Assembly (NCBI RefSeq): GCF_002967075.1
Contig: NZ_PUGE01000001.1
Coordinates: forward strand, 372,001 to 436,000
DNA from: Corynebacterium sp. J010B-136
GTDB lineage: Bacteria; Actinomycetota; Actinomycetes; Mycobacteriales; Mycobacteriaceae
Length of the DNA: 64,000 nt
Direction of reading: 5' to 3'
Part shown: positions 17,493-28,619 of the stretch, one piece after another
Numbering within the stretch: the first letter of the stretch is position 1
Layout: each line of letters begins with the position of its first letter
Translations under genes and position numbers: made by a program
The notes under the pieces: model-generated
Told to the model about the DNA's origin: nothing
What the model saw: only the letters and a program-made list of their open reading frames with translations
Database searches by the model: none

Positions 17493-18338
17493 TTAACGCT
17501 GTACCTGCGGTGGCGCTAGCCCATCATCAGGGTTGTCTGGGTCTTCAGTCGGCTCTGGGGTATCCGTTGGTGAAGGCAACGGGTTAGGCACCGTGTTGTC
17601 ATAGACCGTGGTGGTCTCCACAACCGTGTCGGTGTAGCGCTCAACCACCGTGGTCGTGGTGGTTTCGGTTTCTGGCGTTGCGCTTGGCTCTGGAGTCTGC
17701 GACTTCGGCGAAGATTCAGGAGCACGCACAGTTTCAGTCACCGTGGTGGTATTAGCCTTATTGGCACGCGATGCCCGGCTGGCCTCGCTAGCTTCGCTTT
17801 CGGCAGCGCGACGATCACCTTGTGCGCGGGCTGCAAGATTACGTGCTTCTTCCAACAGCGCGCGGGTACCCGCTAAATCGCCAGAAGCAGCAGCCGCATC
17901 CATCTCTTCTAAGGTGCTCGCAAGCTCCACGAAGGCATCATCAGAAGAGCTAAACAGGCTCTGGTTCATGCCGTATAGCGGCGATCCCGGACCTGCGTTG
18001 TAGATTGCGGCACCTGAGCCAGCAATCAACACGGTTGCGGCAGCTGCACCGATTAGTCCGCTCATAAGCGGACGGTTTCTGCGGCGACGCTTGCGTGCGC
18101 TCGACAAAGAGATAACTTCAGGTTCTAAATCCGCGCCCTCAACCTTCGGCGCAGCAGGCATTTGACGTTCAACGTCTTCACGCAGCTCCAAAAACAGTGC
18201 AGCAAGCTCATCCGCACCATCTGAAGGATCATTACCTAAGGAAAGCTCGGTCAGGAAAGCATCATCGTCGATCAGCGGCTGAAGCTGCTCAGCCATGGAC
18301 TCAGGTGAACCCGGCCCATCATTATTTTTCTTAACCAT
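17493..18338 (-). CDS. rsdA: Anti-sigma-D factor RsdA
   Basis: A 281-residue membrane anti-sigma factor. The N-terminal cytosolic SigD-binding region (1-60; DDDAFLTELSLGNDPSDGADELAALFLELREDV, in two stretches) matches the RsdA family. After a basic patch (RKRRRRNR) comes one membrane helix (about 92-113), an extracytoplasmic helical region (Ala/Arg-rich, 115-195), and a Pro/Thr-rich tail. In M. tuberculosis RsdA is degraded by the ClpP system to free SigD. ATG 18338 has a strong GGGGGAG. It lies 88 bp behind sigD in the same operon. Confidence 0.9.
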   Translation of the reverse strand: MVKKNNDGPGSPESMAEQLQPLIDDDAFLTELSLGNDPSDGADELAALFLELREDVERQMPAAPKVEGADLEPEVISLSSARKRRRRNRPLMSGLIGAAAATVLIAGSGAAIYNAGPGSPLYGMNQSLFSSSDDAFVELASTLEEMDAAAASGDLAGTRALLEEARNLAARAQGDRRAAESEASEASRASRANKANTTTVTETVRAPESSPKSQTPEPSATPETETTTTTVVERYTDTVVETTTVYDNTVPNPLPSPTDTPEPTEDPDNPDDGLAPPQVQR

Positions 18339-18426
18339 GTCTACTCCCCCTTTCCCTGGCGATTAGTCATTTTATTTATGTCACTATCGATTTATAACGA
18401 ACAATGGATAAAGATTTAAGTCTCCG

Positions 18427-18993
18427 TCAGTTTTCGTTGGTTGCGCCTACTACCTTCCGTAGCTGCGCTAGTGCCCTGTGCTGGGCAACGCGTACAGCGC
18501 CGGGGGTGGAATTTACAACCTCCGCGGTCTCTTCCGCAGACAGCCCAACAAACACTCTCAAGATGATAATGTTGCGGGCCTTGTCACTTAATGTATCGAG
18601 TAAAGAACGAACTCTGTTACTACCATCGTTAAGCAAAGCGAAATCTTCTGGATTATCGCTTTGATCCACTTCATCCGGCACTTCTTCGGTGGGTAAAGTG
18701 CGATCCCGGCCCATCGCCCGGTGCGCGTCGGTGACCTTATTAAAAGCGATTCCGTAGACATACGCCATAAACGGGCGGCCTTTATCTACGTAAGTAGAAA
18801 TTGAATTAGCTACGGCCAAGCAAATTTCTTGGGTGACATCTTCTGCAGTGGGTTGGCGCCCTCCCCCGATACGGGCGCGGCAATAGCGCAGGACCTGCGG
18901 GTAAATGATCCGCAGTATGTCCTGCATCGCACGACGACTGCCGTCCACAGCCAGCGGGACAAGCTCCGCTAGCTCCTTTTCGGTATCGTTCAC
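18427..18993 (-). CDS. sigD: RNA polymerase sigma factor SigD
   Basis: A 188-residue ECF-type sigma factor with region 2 (about 25-95; EDVTQEICLAVANSI, GRPFMAYVYGIAFNKVTDAHR) and region 4 (about 125-180; LDTLSDKARNIIILRVFVGLSAEE). GTG start with AAAGGAAAC upstream. Identity follows from the RsdA partner and the WhiB/groEL neighbourhood (Rv3414c synteny). In C. glutamicum SigD controls mycolate and cell-wall assembly genes. On the minus strand TTTGTG-N16-TAAGAT upstream is a possible housekeeping promoter. Confidence 0.93.
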   Translation of the reverse strand: MNDTEKELAELVPLAVDGSRRAMQDILRIIYPQVLRYCRARIGGGRQPTAEDVTQEICLAVANSISTYVDKGRPFMAYVYGIAFNKVTDAHRAMGRDRTLPTEEVPDEVDQSDNPEDFALLNDGSNRVRSLLDTLSDKARNIIILRVFVGLSAEETAEVVNSTPGAVRVAQHRALAQLRKVVGATNEN

Positions 18994-19319
18994 GTTTCCT
19001 TTTGCCCTTCGCTGCGTAACCAGTAAATCTAAATCTTAGTCCCCTTGTGCCTCACACAAACCGTAATAGCCTAACAAGTTACCTGCATTTTGTCAGAAAA
19101 CGAGCGCGCACGACCTGCACTAAAAGAGTTCATTTACCTTTAACCTTGGACAATCATGCAGGTCAAGTGGGAGAAATCCTGTTTTGCCTGGGTAAGGGCA
19201 CACAAAAGCAACCCTTTGGCTACTTTTTGTTTACCCCTTCGCGACACACTACCTCCTGGCCATTGTCTTGGCATTTTTAAACCTCTGTCGTTCTTATTTC
19301 CAATAAGGAGTCTAAAACC
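18994..19319. promoter_or_regulatory. Divergent sigD / WhiB intergenic region (326 bp)
   Basis: No gene is supported here. On the minus strand TTTGTG and TAAGAT (spacer 16, about 19028-19055) form a fair promoter for sigD. On the plus side the WhiB gene has a long leader ending in AAGGAG ten bases before its GTG. The direct half TGCAGGTCAA and several T-rich tracts are visible, but no specific regulator site was recognised. Confidence 0.4.
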
Positions 19320-19616
19320 GTGTCACAGCCACATCTGCTTCCAGGACCTAACGCTGATTTTTGGGAATGGCAGCTACATGGTTCTTGCCGGGGAGAAAAT
19401 TCGGATGTGTTTTACCATCCTGACGGCGAACGCGGCCGGGCTCGTTCCCAGCGGGAAAACCGAGCGAAAGCAATTTGTGCAGACTGCCCAGTACTCCAGC
19501 TGTGCCGCGACCATGCTCTAAAATCAGCTGAACCTTATGGTGTGTGGGGCGGAATGAGCGAGTCCGAGCGCTCAGTTGCGTTGCGCGGTGAGCGTAAGCG
19601 GAAGGTCTCCGTCTAG
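19320..19616 (+). CDS. whcB: WhiB-family iron-sulfur regulator (WhcB / WhiB3 position)
   Basis: A 98-residue WhiB-like protein. The four cluster-binding cysteines are C23, C53, C56 and C62 (AICADCPVLQLC), followed by the GVWGG turn (74-78) and a basic C-terminus (RGERKRK) for DNA contact. GTG start with AAGGAG. The position next to sigD matches M. tuberculosis whiB3 and C. glutamicum whcB; the symbol is by synteny. WhiB proteins bind the primary sigma factor and respond to redox or nitric oxide. Confidence 0.88.
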   Translation: MSQPHLLPGPNADFWEWQLHGSCRGENSDVFYHPDGERGRARSQRENRAKAICADCPVLQLCRDHALKSAEPYGVWGGMSESERSVALRGERKRKVSV

Positions 19617-19620
19617 AAAT

Positions 19621-19644
19621 AGAGCCCAGAAGAAATAGGGCTCT
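19621..19644 (+). terminator. Weak terminator after the WhiB gene
   Basis: AGAGCCC (19621-19627) and GGGCTCT (19638-19644) form a 7-bp stem with a ten-base loop. There is no clear T-tract. Confidence 0.45.
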
Positions 19645-19724
19645 AAGTACTTCCAGTATTCAGTATGGTGGGGGCTATAACGGCTTTCACCGTTTGTACT
19701 CGAAAAGCTAAGGAAGTACCCCAC

Positions 19725-21176
19725 ATGTCTACTTTTTCTGGGATTGAGCTTGATCAGCAATTAATCGCCGGCACGTGGCGCACAGGCAGCTCGCAGCGCA
19801 GCGCGTCTAATATCAACCCTTATGACGACTCGGTCATCGCGGAGATTCCGTTGGCTTCTGCAGCCGATGTTGATGAGGCTTATGTCGCAGCGCAGCAGGC
19901 ACAGCCCAAGTGGGCTGCGCTAGCACCTGCTAAGCGTGCAGCAATTATGTACCGAGCCGCGGAGCTGCTGGAGGAAAAGCGCGAAGAGATCGTCGAGCTG
20001 CTCATTGCTGAGTCTGGCTCAACGCGTGGCAAAGCAAACCTCGAGGTGAGTCTCGCAGCCGGTATCACGCGCGAAGCTGCGTCTTTCCCGGCGCGCATGC
20101 ACGGGCGTATTTCACCATCGAATACTCCTGGCAAAGAAAATCGCGTCTACCGCGTGGCCAAGGGCGTTGTTGGTGTCATTAGCCCGTGGAATTTCCCGAT
20201 GCACCTTTCTATTCGCTCGGTTGCACCGGCGTTGGCACTGGGCAATGCGGTGGTGATTAAGGCTGCGAGTGATACTCCAATTACAGGTGGACTTATCCCC
20301 GCGCGCATTTTTGAAGAAGCGGGGGTTCCGGCCGGTGTCATTAGTAATGTCACGGGCGCGGGTTCTGAAATCGGCGATGATTTTGTCACGCACGCCGTGC
20401 CGAAGTTGATTTCTTTTACGGGCTCCACCCCAGTGGGACGCCGCGTCGGCGAGCTTGCTATCAACGGCGGGCCGATGAAGAACGTTTCGCTCGAACTGGG
20501 TGGTAATGCTCCGCTCGTAGTGCTTGCCGATGCCGACATGGACAAGGCCGCACACGATGCCGCCGTCGGTTCATTCTTGCACCAGGGCCAGATTTGTATG
20601 GCGGTCAACCGGGTGATTGTCGATGCTTCGGTCTACGACGAATTCGTTGAGAAATTCGTCGCCGCTGCGAAGAATATTCCGGCAGGCGATCCTTCTGATG
20701 ACAAGGTCGTGGTGGGCCCAATCATCAACGACAGTCAGCTAGAGAGCGTGAAGTCCAAGATTACGAGGGCCAAGGACGAGGGCGCGACTGTAGCGCTGGA
20801 AGGTGATATCACGGGTCGTGTGATTTCACCGCACGTCTTTACGGATGTCACCCGCGAGATGGAGCTTGCCCGCGATGAAATCTTTGGCCCTGTCATCGGC
20901 GTGATGAAAGCCGATGACGAAGCGCATGCCATCGAGCTTGCCAATGACCCAGAATTCGGACTATCAGCGGCCATCTACTCCACCGATATTGACCACGCCT
21001 CGCAGGTAGCGCTGCAGATTGAATCCGGCATGGTGCATATCAATGACCTGACGGTCAACGATGAGCCGCACGTGATGTTCGGTGGAATTAAGAACTCCGG
21101 TCTGGGCCGATTTAATGGCGACTGGGCGATTGAAGAATTCACCGATGACCGCTGGATTGGTATTAAGCGTAGCTAG
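19725..21176 (+). CDS. NAD(P)-dependent aldehyde dehydrogenase
   Basis: ATG 19725 with AAGGAAG upstream gives 483 residues, the normal length for the family. Visible features are the substrate/NAD motif SPWNFPMHLSIRSVAPAL, the glycine loop SFTGSTPVGRR, the general base Glu in LELGGNAPLVV, the catalytic Cys in GQICMAVNR, and the C-terminal EIFGPVIGVMK. The sequence style resembles benzaldehyde/vanillin dehydrogenases, but the substrate is unproven. TATAAC at about 19675 may be the -10 box. Its 3' end overlaps the convergent UvrA-like gene by 14 bp. Confidence 0.88.
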   Translation: MSTFSGIELDQQLIAGTWRTGSSQRSASNINPYDDSVIAEIPLASAADVDEAYVAAQQAQPKWAALAPAKRAAIMYRAAELLEEKREEIVELLIAESGSTRGKANLEVSLAAGITREAASFPARMHGRISPSNTPGKENRVYRVAKGVVGVISPWNFPMHLSIRSVAPALALGNAVVIKAASDTPITGGLIPARIFEEAGVPAGVISNVTGAGSEIGDDFVTHAVPKLISFTGSTPVGRRVGELAINGGPMKNVSLELGGNAPLVVLADADMDKAAHDAAVGSFLHQGQICMAVNRVIVDASVYDEFVEKFVAAAKNIPAGDPSDDKVVVGPIINDSQLESVKSKITRAKDEGATVALEGDITGRVISPHVFTDVTREMELARDEIFGPVIGVMKADDEAHAIELANDPEFGLSAAIYSTDIDHASQVALQIESGMVHINDLTVNDEPHVMFGGIKNSGLGRFNGDWAIEEFTDDRWIGIKRS

Positions 21177-23505
21177 CCAAATACTGCCCGGTCTGGGATT
21201 CTTCGACCTTCATCAGGTCCTTTGGCGCACCGGCAAAGACGATGGTGCCGCCTTCCGAGCCCGCGCCCGGGCCAAGGTCAATCACGTGGTCTGCGTGGGC
21301 TACTACCGCCAGGTGGTGTTCCACGCAGACCACTGTGTTTCCTGACTCCACCAGCGTGTCCAAAAGCCCCAGCAGCATGTCCACATCTGCCAAGTGCAAA
21401 CCGGTGGTGGGTTCATCGAGCACCAAAATATCCGCAGCACCCTTCGAGCCCAGGTGTACTGCGAGCTTGAGACGCTGACGCTCACCGCCTGAAAGCGTAT
21501 TCAACGCCTGCCCCAAGGTGATATAGCCCAAGCCCACGCTGACCAGGGTGTCACAAATCTTGGCGGCTGCGGCGACCTTCGATTCTTTATCCTTGAAATA
21601 GGCCGCGGCTTGTTCTGCTGGCAGCTCCAGTACATCGGCGATGTTTTTGCCTGCGAGCTCGTAGCCCAAGACCTCATCGTTGAAGCGACGGCCTTCGCAC
21701 ACCTCACACGGCACATCAACACCGCTCATCAGGCCCAGATCAACCCAGACCACACCGGCGCCATTGCAATGCGGGCAGGCGCCATCGGAGTTCGCCGAAA
21801 ACAGCCCTGGCTTCACACCATGAGCTTTGGCAAAAGCCTTACGGATAGAATCCAGCGCGCCGGTATAGGTTGCGGGGTTTGAACGACGTGAACCGCGAAT
21901 CGCGGATTGATCGACAAAGAGGATGCGTCCGGAATCCACCAAGTCCTGCGGCAAACACGCCATCAGTGAGGACTTACCTGAACCGGCCACACCAGTAATC
22001 GCGCTGAGTACACCGAGCGGAATATCCACATCGACGTTGTCCAAGTTGTTGCGCGATGCCCCGCGAATCGCGACTACATCGGTTGCTTTGCGCACCTCTT
22101 CTTTAACCGGAACGCGGTCGCCTAAATGCTTGCCCGTGACGGTATCCGATGCTTTGAGTTCCTCGAAACTGCCGGCAAAAGTAATTTCGCCGCCGTGCGT
22201 ACCAGCGCGTGGACCAAGGTCAATAACGTGGTCAGCAATCGCGATGGTCTCTGGCTTGTGCTCCACTACCAGCACTGTATTGCCTTTATCTCGTAGCTGC
22301 AGCAGGGTACGGTTCATGCGTTCAATATCAGCCGGGTGCAAGCCCGCGGTGGGCTCGTCGAAAACGTAGGTGGCATCGGTCAGCGCGGAACCCAGGTGGC
22401 GCACCATGCGTGAGCGCTGTGCCTCACCGCCAGACAACGTGCCCGAAGGCCGCGACAAAGTAAGATATCCCAATCCCAAATCGATGGCGGTTTCCAGGGA
22501 TGAGGATAAGACATCGACAAGCGGGGCAACGCGCTTGTCATCGACTCCACGTAGCCACTGGAGAACTTCACCCAACTCGACATCGCTAATATCCGCGATG
22601 GATTTACCGTTAATCTTCGAGGTGCGCGCATGCTCCGCCAAACGCGTGCCGCCACAATCCGGGCAGGAGACAAAAGTTACCGCGCGATCGACATACTCAC
22701 GCAAGTTCTTCTGCAAAGAATCTGGGTCCTTGGCCAACAAAGAACCCTTCAGCCGTGGCACCAGACCGTTATAGGTCATGTTGATGCCGCTGGATTTCAC
22801 CTTTTCATCCTCAGCAAAATACAGCTTGTGCTTTTCGGCTTCGGTAAAATCCTTGACCGGTTTATCGGCTGAGTAGAAACCAGAATCGGCGTAGGTCTTC
22901 CACGACCAGGAATCTACCTTGAGTCCAGGCACCAAAATCGCGCCCTCGTTGAGCGAAAGGCTTTCATCCACCACGGCGGTCAGGTCAATGTCAGACACAC
23001 GGCCGGTGCCATCACAATGCGGGCACATGCCGCCGGTGCGTTCAAACTTGGTGATGGTCTTCTTGCCGTCATTGACGCTTATCGCGCCTTGCGCGCTTAC
23101 CGATGGCACATTAAACGAATACGCACCTGGCCCACCCACGTGCGGTTCTGCGATACGCGAGAAGAGCACGCGCAGCATGCCGGTGATATCGGTGACGGTG
23201 CCGAAGGTTGAGCGCGTATTCGCAGCCAACGGCTCCTGGCCGACGATGATCGCCGCGGTAAGGCCTTCGAGGTGCTCGACATCAGGGCGTGCGAGAGATT
23301 GCATGAAACCTTGCACGAAGCCTGGGTAGGTTTCATTGATTAACCGCTGGGATTCGGCAGCGACGGTGTCAAAGACCAGCGAGGACTTGCCGGAACCAGA
23401 CACACCAGTAAAGACAGTGAGCTTACGCTTGGGGATATCGATGCTCACATTTTTCAAATTGTTGTCATTTGCGCCGACAACACGGATATATTCTTGACCA
23501 ATCAC
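21163..23505 (-). CDS. UvrA-like ABC ATPase (class II, DrrC-type)
   Basis: A 780-residue double-ABC protein related to UvrA but about 160-170 residues shorter than repair UvrA. Walker A motifs are GVSGSGKSSL (34-43) and GVAGSGKSSL; signatures are LSGGEAQRSRM and LSGGERQRLKL. Zinc-type cysteine pairs occur at CPHCDGTG, CPDCGGTR, CPHCNGAG and CEVCEGRRF. These short UvrA2/DrrC-like proteins occur beside antibiotic or drug self-protection genes and often lack the UvrB-binding domain; no such genes are adjacent. GTG start, with TAAACT seven bases upstream and no ribosome-binding site, so probably leaderless. Confidence 0.88.
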   Translation of the reverse strand: MIGQEYIRVVGANDNNLKNVSIDIPKRKLTVFTGVSGSGKSSLVFDTVAAESQRLINETYPGFVQGFMQSLARPDVEHLEGLTAAIIVGQEPLAANTRSTFGTVTDITGMLRVLFSRIAEPHVGGPGAYSFNVPSVSAQGAISVNDGKKTITKFERTGGMCPHCDGTGRVSDIDLTAVVDESLSLNEGAILVPGLKVDSWSWKTYADSGFYSADKPVKDFTEAEKHKLYFAEDEKVKSSGINMTYNGLVPRLKGSLLAKDPDSLQKNLREYVDRAVTFVSCPDCGGTRLAEHARTSKINGKSIADISDVELGEVLQWLRGVDDKRVAPLVDVLSSSLETAIDLGLGYLTLSRPSGTLSGGEAQRSRMVRHLGSALTDATYVFDEPTAGLHPADIERMNRTLLQLRDKGNTVLVVEHKPETIAIADHVIDLGPRAGTHGGEITFAGSFEELKASDTVTGKHLGDRVPVKEEVRKATDVVAIRGASRNNLDNVDVDIPLGVLSAITGVAGSGKSSLMACLPQDLVDSGRILFVDQSAIRGSRRSNPATYTGALDSIRKAFAKAHGVKPGLFSANSDGACPHCNGAGVVWVDLGLMSGVDVPCEVCEGRRFNDEVLGYELAGKNIADVLELPAEQAAAYFKDKESKVAAAAKICDTLVSVGLGYITLGQALNTLSGGERQRLKLAVHLGSKGAADILVLDEPTTGLHLADVDMLLGLLDTLVESGNTVVCVEHHLAVVAHADHVIDLGPGAGSEGGTIVFAGAPKDLMKVEESQTGQYLASYA

Positions 23506-23583
23506 TTGCGCAAGTTTACATTCATGTTCCCTGCTTCACATACATTTGCGAGGTCAAGATATAACCGATCTCTAGGAACGCAA

Positions 23584-23620
23584 AAGCGCCCTGCGACTTT
23601 TCAAAGTCAACAGGACGCTT
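23584..23620 (-). terminator. groEL terminator
   Basis: On the minus strand AAGCG..CCTG..GACTT pairs with AAGTC..CAGG..CGCTT, a stem with small internal mismatches, followed by TTTTG. It lies 18 bp past the groEL stop. Confidence 0.75.
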
Positions 23621-23637
23621 CCGAGATTATGGCACTT

Positions 23638-25260
<1,623 letters not shown>

Positions 25261-25274
25261 CTAAACCGCCTTAC

Positions 25275-25568
25275 TTACTTCTCGATAACAGCGAGCAGGT
25301 CACGTGCAGACAGCAGCAAGTATTCTTCGCCGTTGTACTTCAGTTCGGTGCCGCCGTACTTGGAGAAAATAACGGTGTCGCCTTCGTTAACACCCACTGG
25401 GGTCAGCTCGCCCTTGTCATTCGCGCGGCCAGGGCCAACGGCAATGACGGTAGCTTCTTGTGGCTTTTCCTTAGCAGAATCTGGAATAACCAGACCGGAT
25501 GCGGTGGTGGTCTCAGCTTCTACGATCTGGACGAGTACCTTGTCCTCAAGTGGCTTGATGTTTGCCAT
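25275..25568 (-). CDS. groES: Co-chaperonin GroES
   Basis: 97 residues, standard length, beginning [19 protein letters not shown], with the mobile loop ([17 protein letters not shown]) and the C-terminal [21 protein letters not shown] in two stretches. It caps GroEL. ATG 25568 with GGAGGAATC upstream. First gene of the groES-groEL operon, preceded by a CIRCE element. Confidence 0.97.
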   Translation of the reverse strand: MANIKPLEDKVLVQIVEAETTTASGLVIPDSAKEKPQEATVIAVGPGRANDKGELTPVGVNEGDTVIFSKYGGTELKYNGEEYLLLSARDLLAVIEK

Positions 25569-25677
25569 GGTTATGATTCCTCCATGTGAAATCTTGAAGT
25601 TGCGTTTGTGCCGGTTGCATCAATAGTCCAGCACAGCCGTCGTCGCGGGTGAACAACTGTGGGTCAAACAACCTTGA

Positions 25678-25704
25678 TTAGCACTCTACCCGCGCAAGTG
25701 CCAG
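25678..25704. promoter_or_regulatory. CIRCE operator (HrcA site) upstream of groES
   Basis: TTAGCACTC (25678-25686), nine bases, then AAGTGCCAG (25696-25704). The left arm matches the CIRCE consensus TTAGCACTC-N9-GAGTGCTAA exactly and the right arm at six of nine positions. It sits about 110 bp before groES, so HrcA repression is expected. No HspR HAIR site was seen. Confidence 0.8.
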
Positions 25705-25793
25705 CTCTCAACAAAAGCTTGGGAACAAATAGTACGCTGGCCGCGAACTCCCCGGAATCATCTTCTGCTTAAAGCAGGCATTAACTCCTGCAA

Positions 25794-26255
25794 CTACTGC
25801 GTATCAATTTGCGCTTGGCGCTTTGCAGCTGCCTCAGCACGACCTGAATTAATAACCGCAGCACGCCACAGGCGGTATTCTTCCTCAAAATCTTCGCGGT
25901 AGTTTTCAACGGCCCGCACGGAGTTTTCTACGCCCTCAATTATCTCATCGGTGACGTCGCCACCTTCAGATTCCACGAAGATAACCGCACCAGAAATCGC
26001 GCGCAGCGGGTCCTGCAAGAAGGAAGGGTTGCCGGTATCTGCAGTATTACGTGCCAAGGAAGCAACCGGGTTGGGCTCTGCGCCTTCGGCTTTAGCTTCG
26101 GCGTTAAAAAGCGCGGCGTAGTGCGATCCATCTTCTTGGAATGCAACGGCTACGCGATCTTCGGTCGCCCCGCCAAGAAACTGATTGGCATGCTCTAGCT
26201 CAAATTCAATCTTGCGGCGGGTCAGGTCAGGGTTGACAAGGAATCCAGTAATCAT
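25794..26255 (-). CDS. Conserved hypothetical protein
   Basis: ATG 26255 gives 153 residues (MITGFLVNPDLTRRKIEFELEHANQFLGG...); GTG 26267 is an alternative but lies too close to its GGAG. It is soluble and acidic with mixed alpha/beta pattern, no signal peptide, and a helical, charged C-terminus (RAEAAAKRQAQIDTQ). I do not recognise the family. It lies between tsaD and groES on the same strand, separated from tsaD by about 100 bp, so it may be read from the tsa operon. Confidence 0.65.
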   Translation of the reverse strand: MITGFLVNPDLTRRKIEFELEHANQFLGGATEDRVAVAFQEDGSHYAALFNAEAKAEGAEPNPVASLARNTADTGNPSFLQDPLRAISGAVIFVESEGGDVTDEIIEGVENSVRAVENYREDFEEEYRLWRAAVINSGRAEAAAKRQAQIDTQ

Positions 26256-26355
26256 GGACGAGCCCACGCTCCTTAAACACACAGGGTTTTTCTAAATCAT
26301 TGCAATAATCAGTTATAAACTTAGCCTGCTTTGCAATTTCGCGCTGGTTAAGCTA

Positions 26356-27405
26356 TTAACCAGCAGAAACAACGGGAATTTCAACGTCTAGCGAAGTGTC
26401 AGTCCCCACTGCCAAGCCTGAAGGAGCTGCACCTTCGTGGATAACTTGCCCAGCGAGTGCCGCAATCATCACGCCATTGTCGGTGCACAGTTCAAATCGC
26501 GGCACGCGCAATTCCACCCCAGCTTCAGCACACCGGGCGGCAGCCAGTTCACGCAGCCGGGAATTCGCTGCTACCCCGCCGCCGAGCAAGAGCACGCGAG
26601 CTCCAGTATCTTCACACGCACGGATCGCTTTGGCGGTAAGCACGTCACATACGGCTTCCTGGAACGAGGCGCAGACATCTTCCACAGAAATCACGCGCTC
26701 TTCGCGCTCTGCTTTTTCCACGTAGCGAGCAACAGCGGTTTTTAAGCCCGAGAAAGAAAAATCATGGCGGTGTGGTCCACGCAGGTCTTCCGCACGGTTG
26801 AGTCCGCGGGGAAAATCAATCGTGGCTGCCCCGCGCGCAGCTAGCTTATCGATGACCGGCCCGCCCGGATATCCCAGGCCTAACAACCTAGAGACTTTGT
26901 CGTAGGCTTCACCGGCGGCATCGTCAAGCGTGGAGCCAAGCTCTTTCATCGGCTTGCCCACGGCATCTACCTCAAGCAACTGTGTGTGCCCACCGGAGAC
27001 CAACAGCGCTACCGAATGCGGCAATTGCCCACCTTCTAAATTGGCTACTGCTACGTGTCCGCCCAAGTGGTTAACGCCGTAAAAAGGCACACCCCAGGCG
27101 GAGGCATAAGCCTTGGCTGCCGATGCCCCCACCAGCAACGCACCAGCCAGGCCCGGACCGACGGTGGCAGCCACGGCATCAGGCTTTTCAATTCCGGCTT
27201 CTTCCAACGCCGCCTGCATCACCTGCGGCATGGCTTCTAAGTGCGCGCGCGAGGCAATCTCTGGAACCACACCCCCGAAACGTGCATGCTGCTGCATCGA
27301 CGAGGCAACAGTGTTCGCAAGAATTTCCATGTTGCCGTGCTCATCAAGGTTGATGATGCCTACGCCGGTTTCATCGCAGGAGGATTCAATACCTAAGACA
27401 ATCAT
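26356..27405 (-). CDS. tsaD: tRNA N6-adenosine threonylcarbamoyltransferase TsaD
   Basis: A 349-residue Kae1/TsaD ASKHA-fold protein that transfers the threonylcarbamoyl group to A37 of ANN-decoding tRNAs. The metal-binding histidines lie in [10 protein letters not shown]; the nucleotide motifs are [13 protein letters not shown] and [11 protein letters not shown]. It overlaps rimI by four bases (ATGA). TsaB and TsaE, its partners, are encoded nearby on the same strand. Confidence 0.95.
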   Translation of the reverse strand: MIVLGIESSCDETGVGIINLDEHGNMEILANTVASSMQQHARFGGVVPEIASRAHLEAMPQVMQAALEEAGIEKPDAVAATVGPGLAGALLVGASAAKAYASAWGVPFYGVNHLGGHVAVANLEGGQLPHSVALLVSGGHTQLLEVDAVGKPMKELGSTLDDAAGEAYDKVSRLLGLGYPGGPVIDKLAARGAATIDFPRGLNRAEDLRGPHRHDFSFSGLKTAVARYVEKAEREERVISVEDVCASFQEAVCDVLTAKAIRACEDTGARVLLLGGGVAANSRLRELAAARCAEAGVELRVPRFELCTDNGVMIAALAGQVIHEGAAPSGLAVGTDTSLDVEIPVVSAG

Positions 27406-27890
27406 GGTTTCTCCGTTGTGTTTTCCGATGTGTTTTCTGTCGAAATATCACGCTTCATGGTGTGCGCATCTGCGCCTGAAGGCTGGTAATAGTTACGGCG
27501 AATGCCCAAGTGCACAAAGCCATAGGACTCATACATCTCAATCGCCGGCTCATTGCCCACGCGGACTTCCAAAAATATTGGCGCACGCTTTAAATCCGCG
27601 ATGTGGCAAATATTGTCCATCATCACCCGCGCCACCCCGCGGCGCTGGTGCGCAGGATCCGTGCCGATGGTCAGGATTTCAAATTCTGGGTCTTCGACAT
27701 GCCCACGCAACCCGATTCCGGCGTATCCAATTAATTGGCCCGCCTCTTCCACGCCGAGGTAAAAGTTATACGGCTGCTGGAATTCCAGTTCAAAATTTTC
27801 CTTCGACCACGGCGTCTCGCCTGCAAATAGCTGCATCTCCAGCTCGGCGCAGCGCGCAGCGTCATCGCGGACCAGCTCGCGCAATTTCAT
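27402..27890 (-). CDS. rimI: Ribosomal-protein-alanine N-acetyltransferase RimI
   Basis: A 162-residue GNAT acetyltransferase with the acetyl-CoA motif [12 protein letters not shown] and [19 protein letters not shown] in two stretches. Family role: acetylation of ribosomal protein S18 N-terminal alanine. It lies one base after tsaB and overlaps tsaD, the usual tsaB-rimI-tsaD order. The C-terminal tail is Thr/Glu-rich. Confidence 0.9.
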   Translation of the reverse strand: MKLRELVRDDAARCAELEMQLFAGETPWSKENFELEFQQPYNFYLGVEEAGQLIGYAGIGLRGHVEDPEFEILTIGTDPAHQRRGVARVMMDNICHIADLKRAPIFLEVRVGNEPAIEMYESYGFVHLGIRRNYYQPSGADAHTMKRDISTENTSENTTEKP

Positions 27891-28619
27891 CTACAGCTCC
27901 ACTTCTGGAATCGCTGCGGAACGTGGTTTCGCAGCTGGTTCTTTCGCATCCGGACGACGCAGATACAGCGGCACCAGAGGCTTCGGGTCTGCGAACAGCC
28001 CCTCAGCGTCAACTACGGAGGCTTGGGCCATTCCGACCAAGCCTGCCGCGGTGGGACGCTGATTTACAACCTCAGCAGCCTGGAAAACTTCTGGCAAACG
28101 CTCCAGCAAGTGCGGTGGGATAGATACGAGATCAACTTCTTGCACGAGAAGTTCCTCGGGAATCACAAGATTTTCAGGGCGCACCACATCAGGCTCGCAA
28201 AGGCGGGTGGCATTGCCACCGTCTAACCTGTAAAAGGCGAAGTAGATTTCTTTGCGGCGTGCATCAGTGGCTACCAGCGCAGTTGCAGGACCTGAAAAGT
28301 TTTTCGCGAGTTCAAATGCAATCGCATCGTGGGTGCACACGCCGTGGACTGGTTTGCCCACCGCCTGCCCCAGTGCAGAAGCCGTGGCCATCCCGACGCG
28401 CAGGCCGGTAAATGGACCAGGGCCTACGCCCACTGCGAAGGCATCGATATCCGCATAGCCGCGGTCAAGCTTGTCGATGACTCCTTCGACTGCCGGCATC
28501 AACTGCTCACTCAACAGGCGAGTATCTTCAATGACTTGTTCAGTAACCTGTCCTGATTCTAAGTCGACTACCCCGGTGACAAGGTCCGGAGTAGCCGTAT
28601 CTAAAGCAAGAACGCGCAT
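27891..28619 (-). CDS. tsaB: tRNA t6A biosynthesis protein TsaB
   Basis: ATG 28619 gives 242 residues beginning MRVLALDTATPDLV; a start six codons earlier is less likely because this ATG overlaps the upstream stop (TAATG). ASKHA-fold partner of TsaD with GVGPGPFTGLRVGMATA, typical for the family. It is required for TsaD activity in the t6A pathway. Confidence 0.92.
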   Translation of the reverse strand: MRVLALDTATPDLVTGVVDLESGQVTEQVIEDTRLLSEQLMPAVEGVIDKLDRGYADIDAFAVGVGPGPFTGLRVGMATASALGQAVGKPVHGVCTHDAIAFELAKNFSGPATALVATDARRKEIYFAFYRLDGGNATRLCEPDVVRPENLVIPEELLVQEVDLVSIPPHLLERLPEVFQAAEVVNQRPTAAGLVGMAQASVVDAEGLFADPKPLVPLYLRRPDAKEPAAKPRSAAIPEVEL

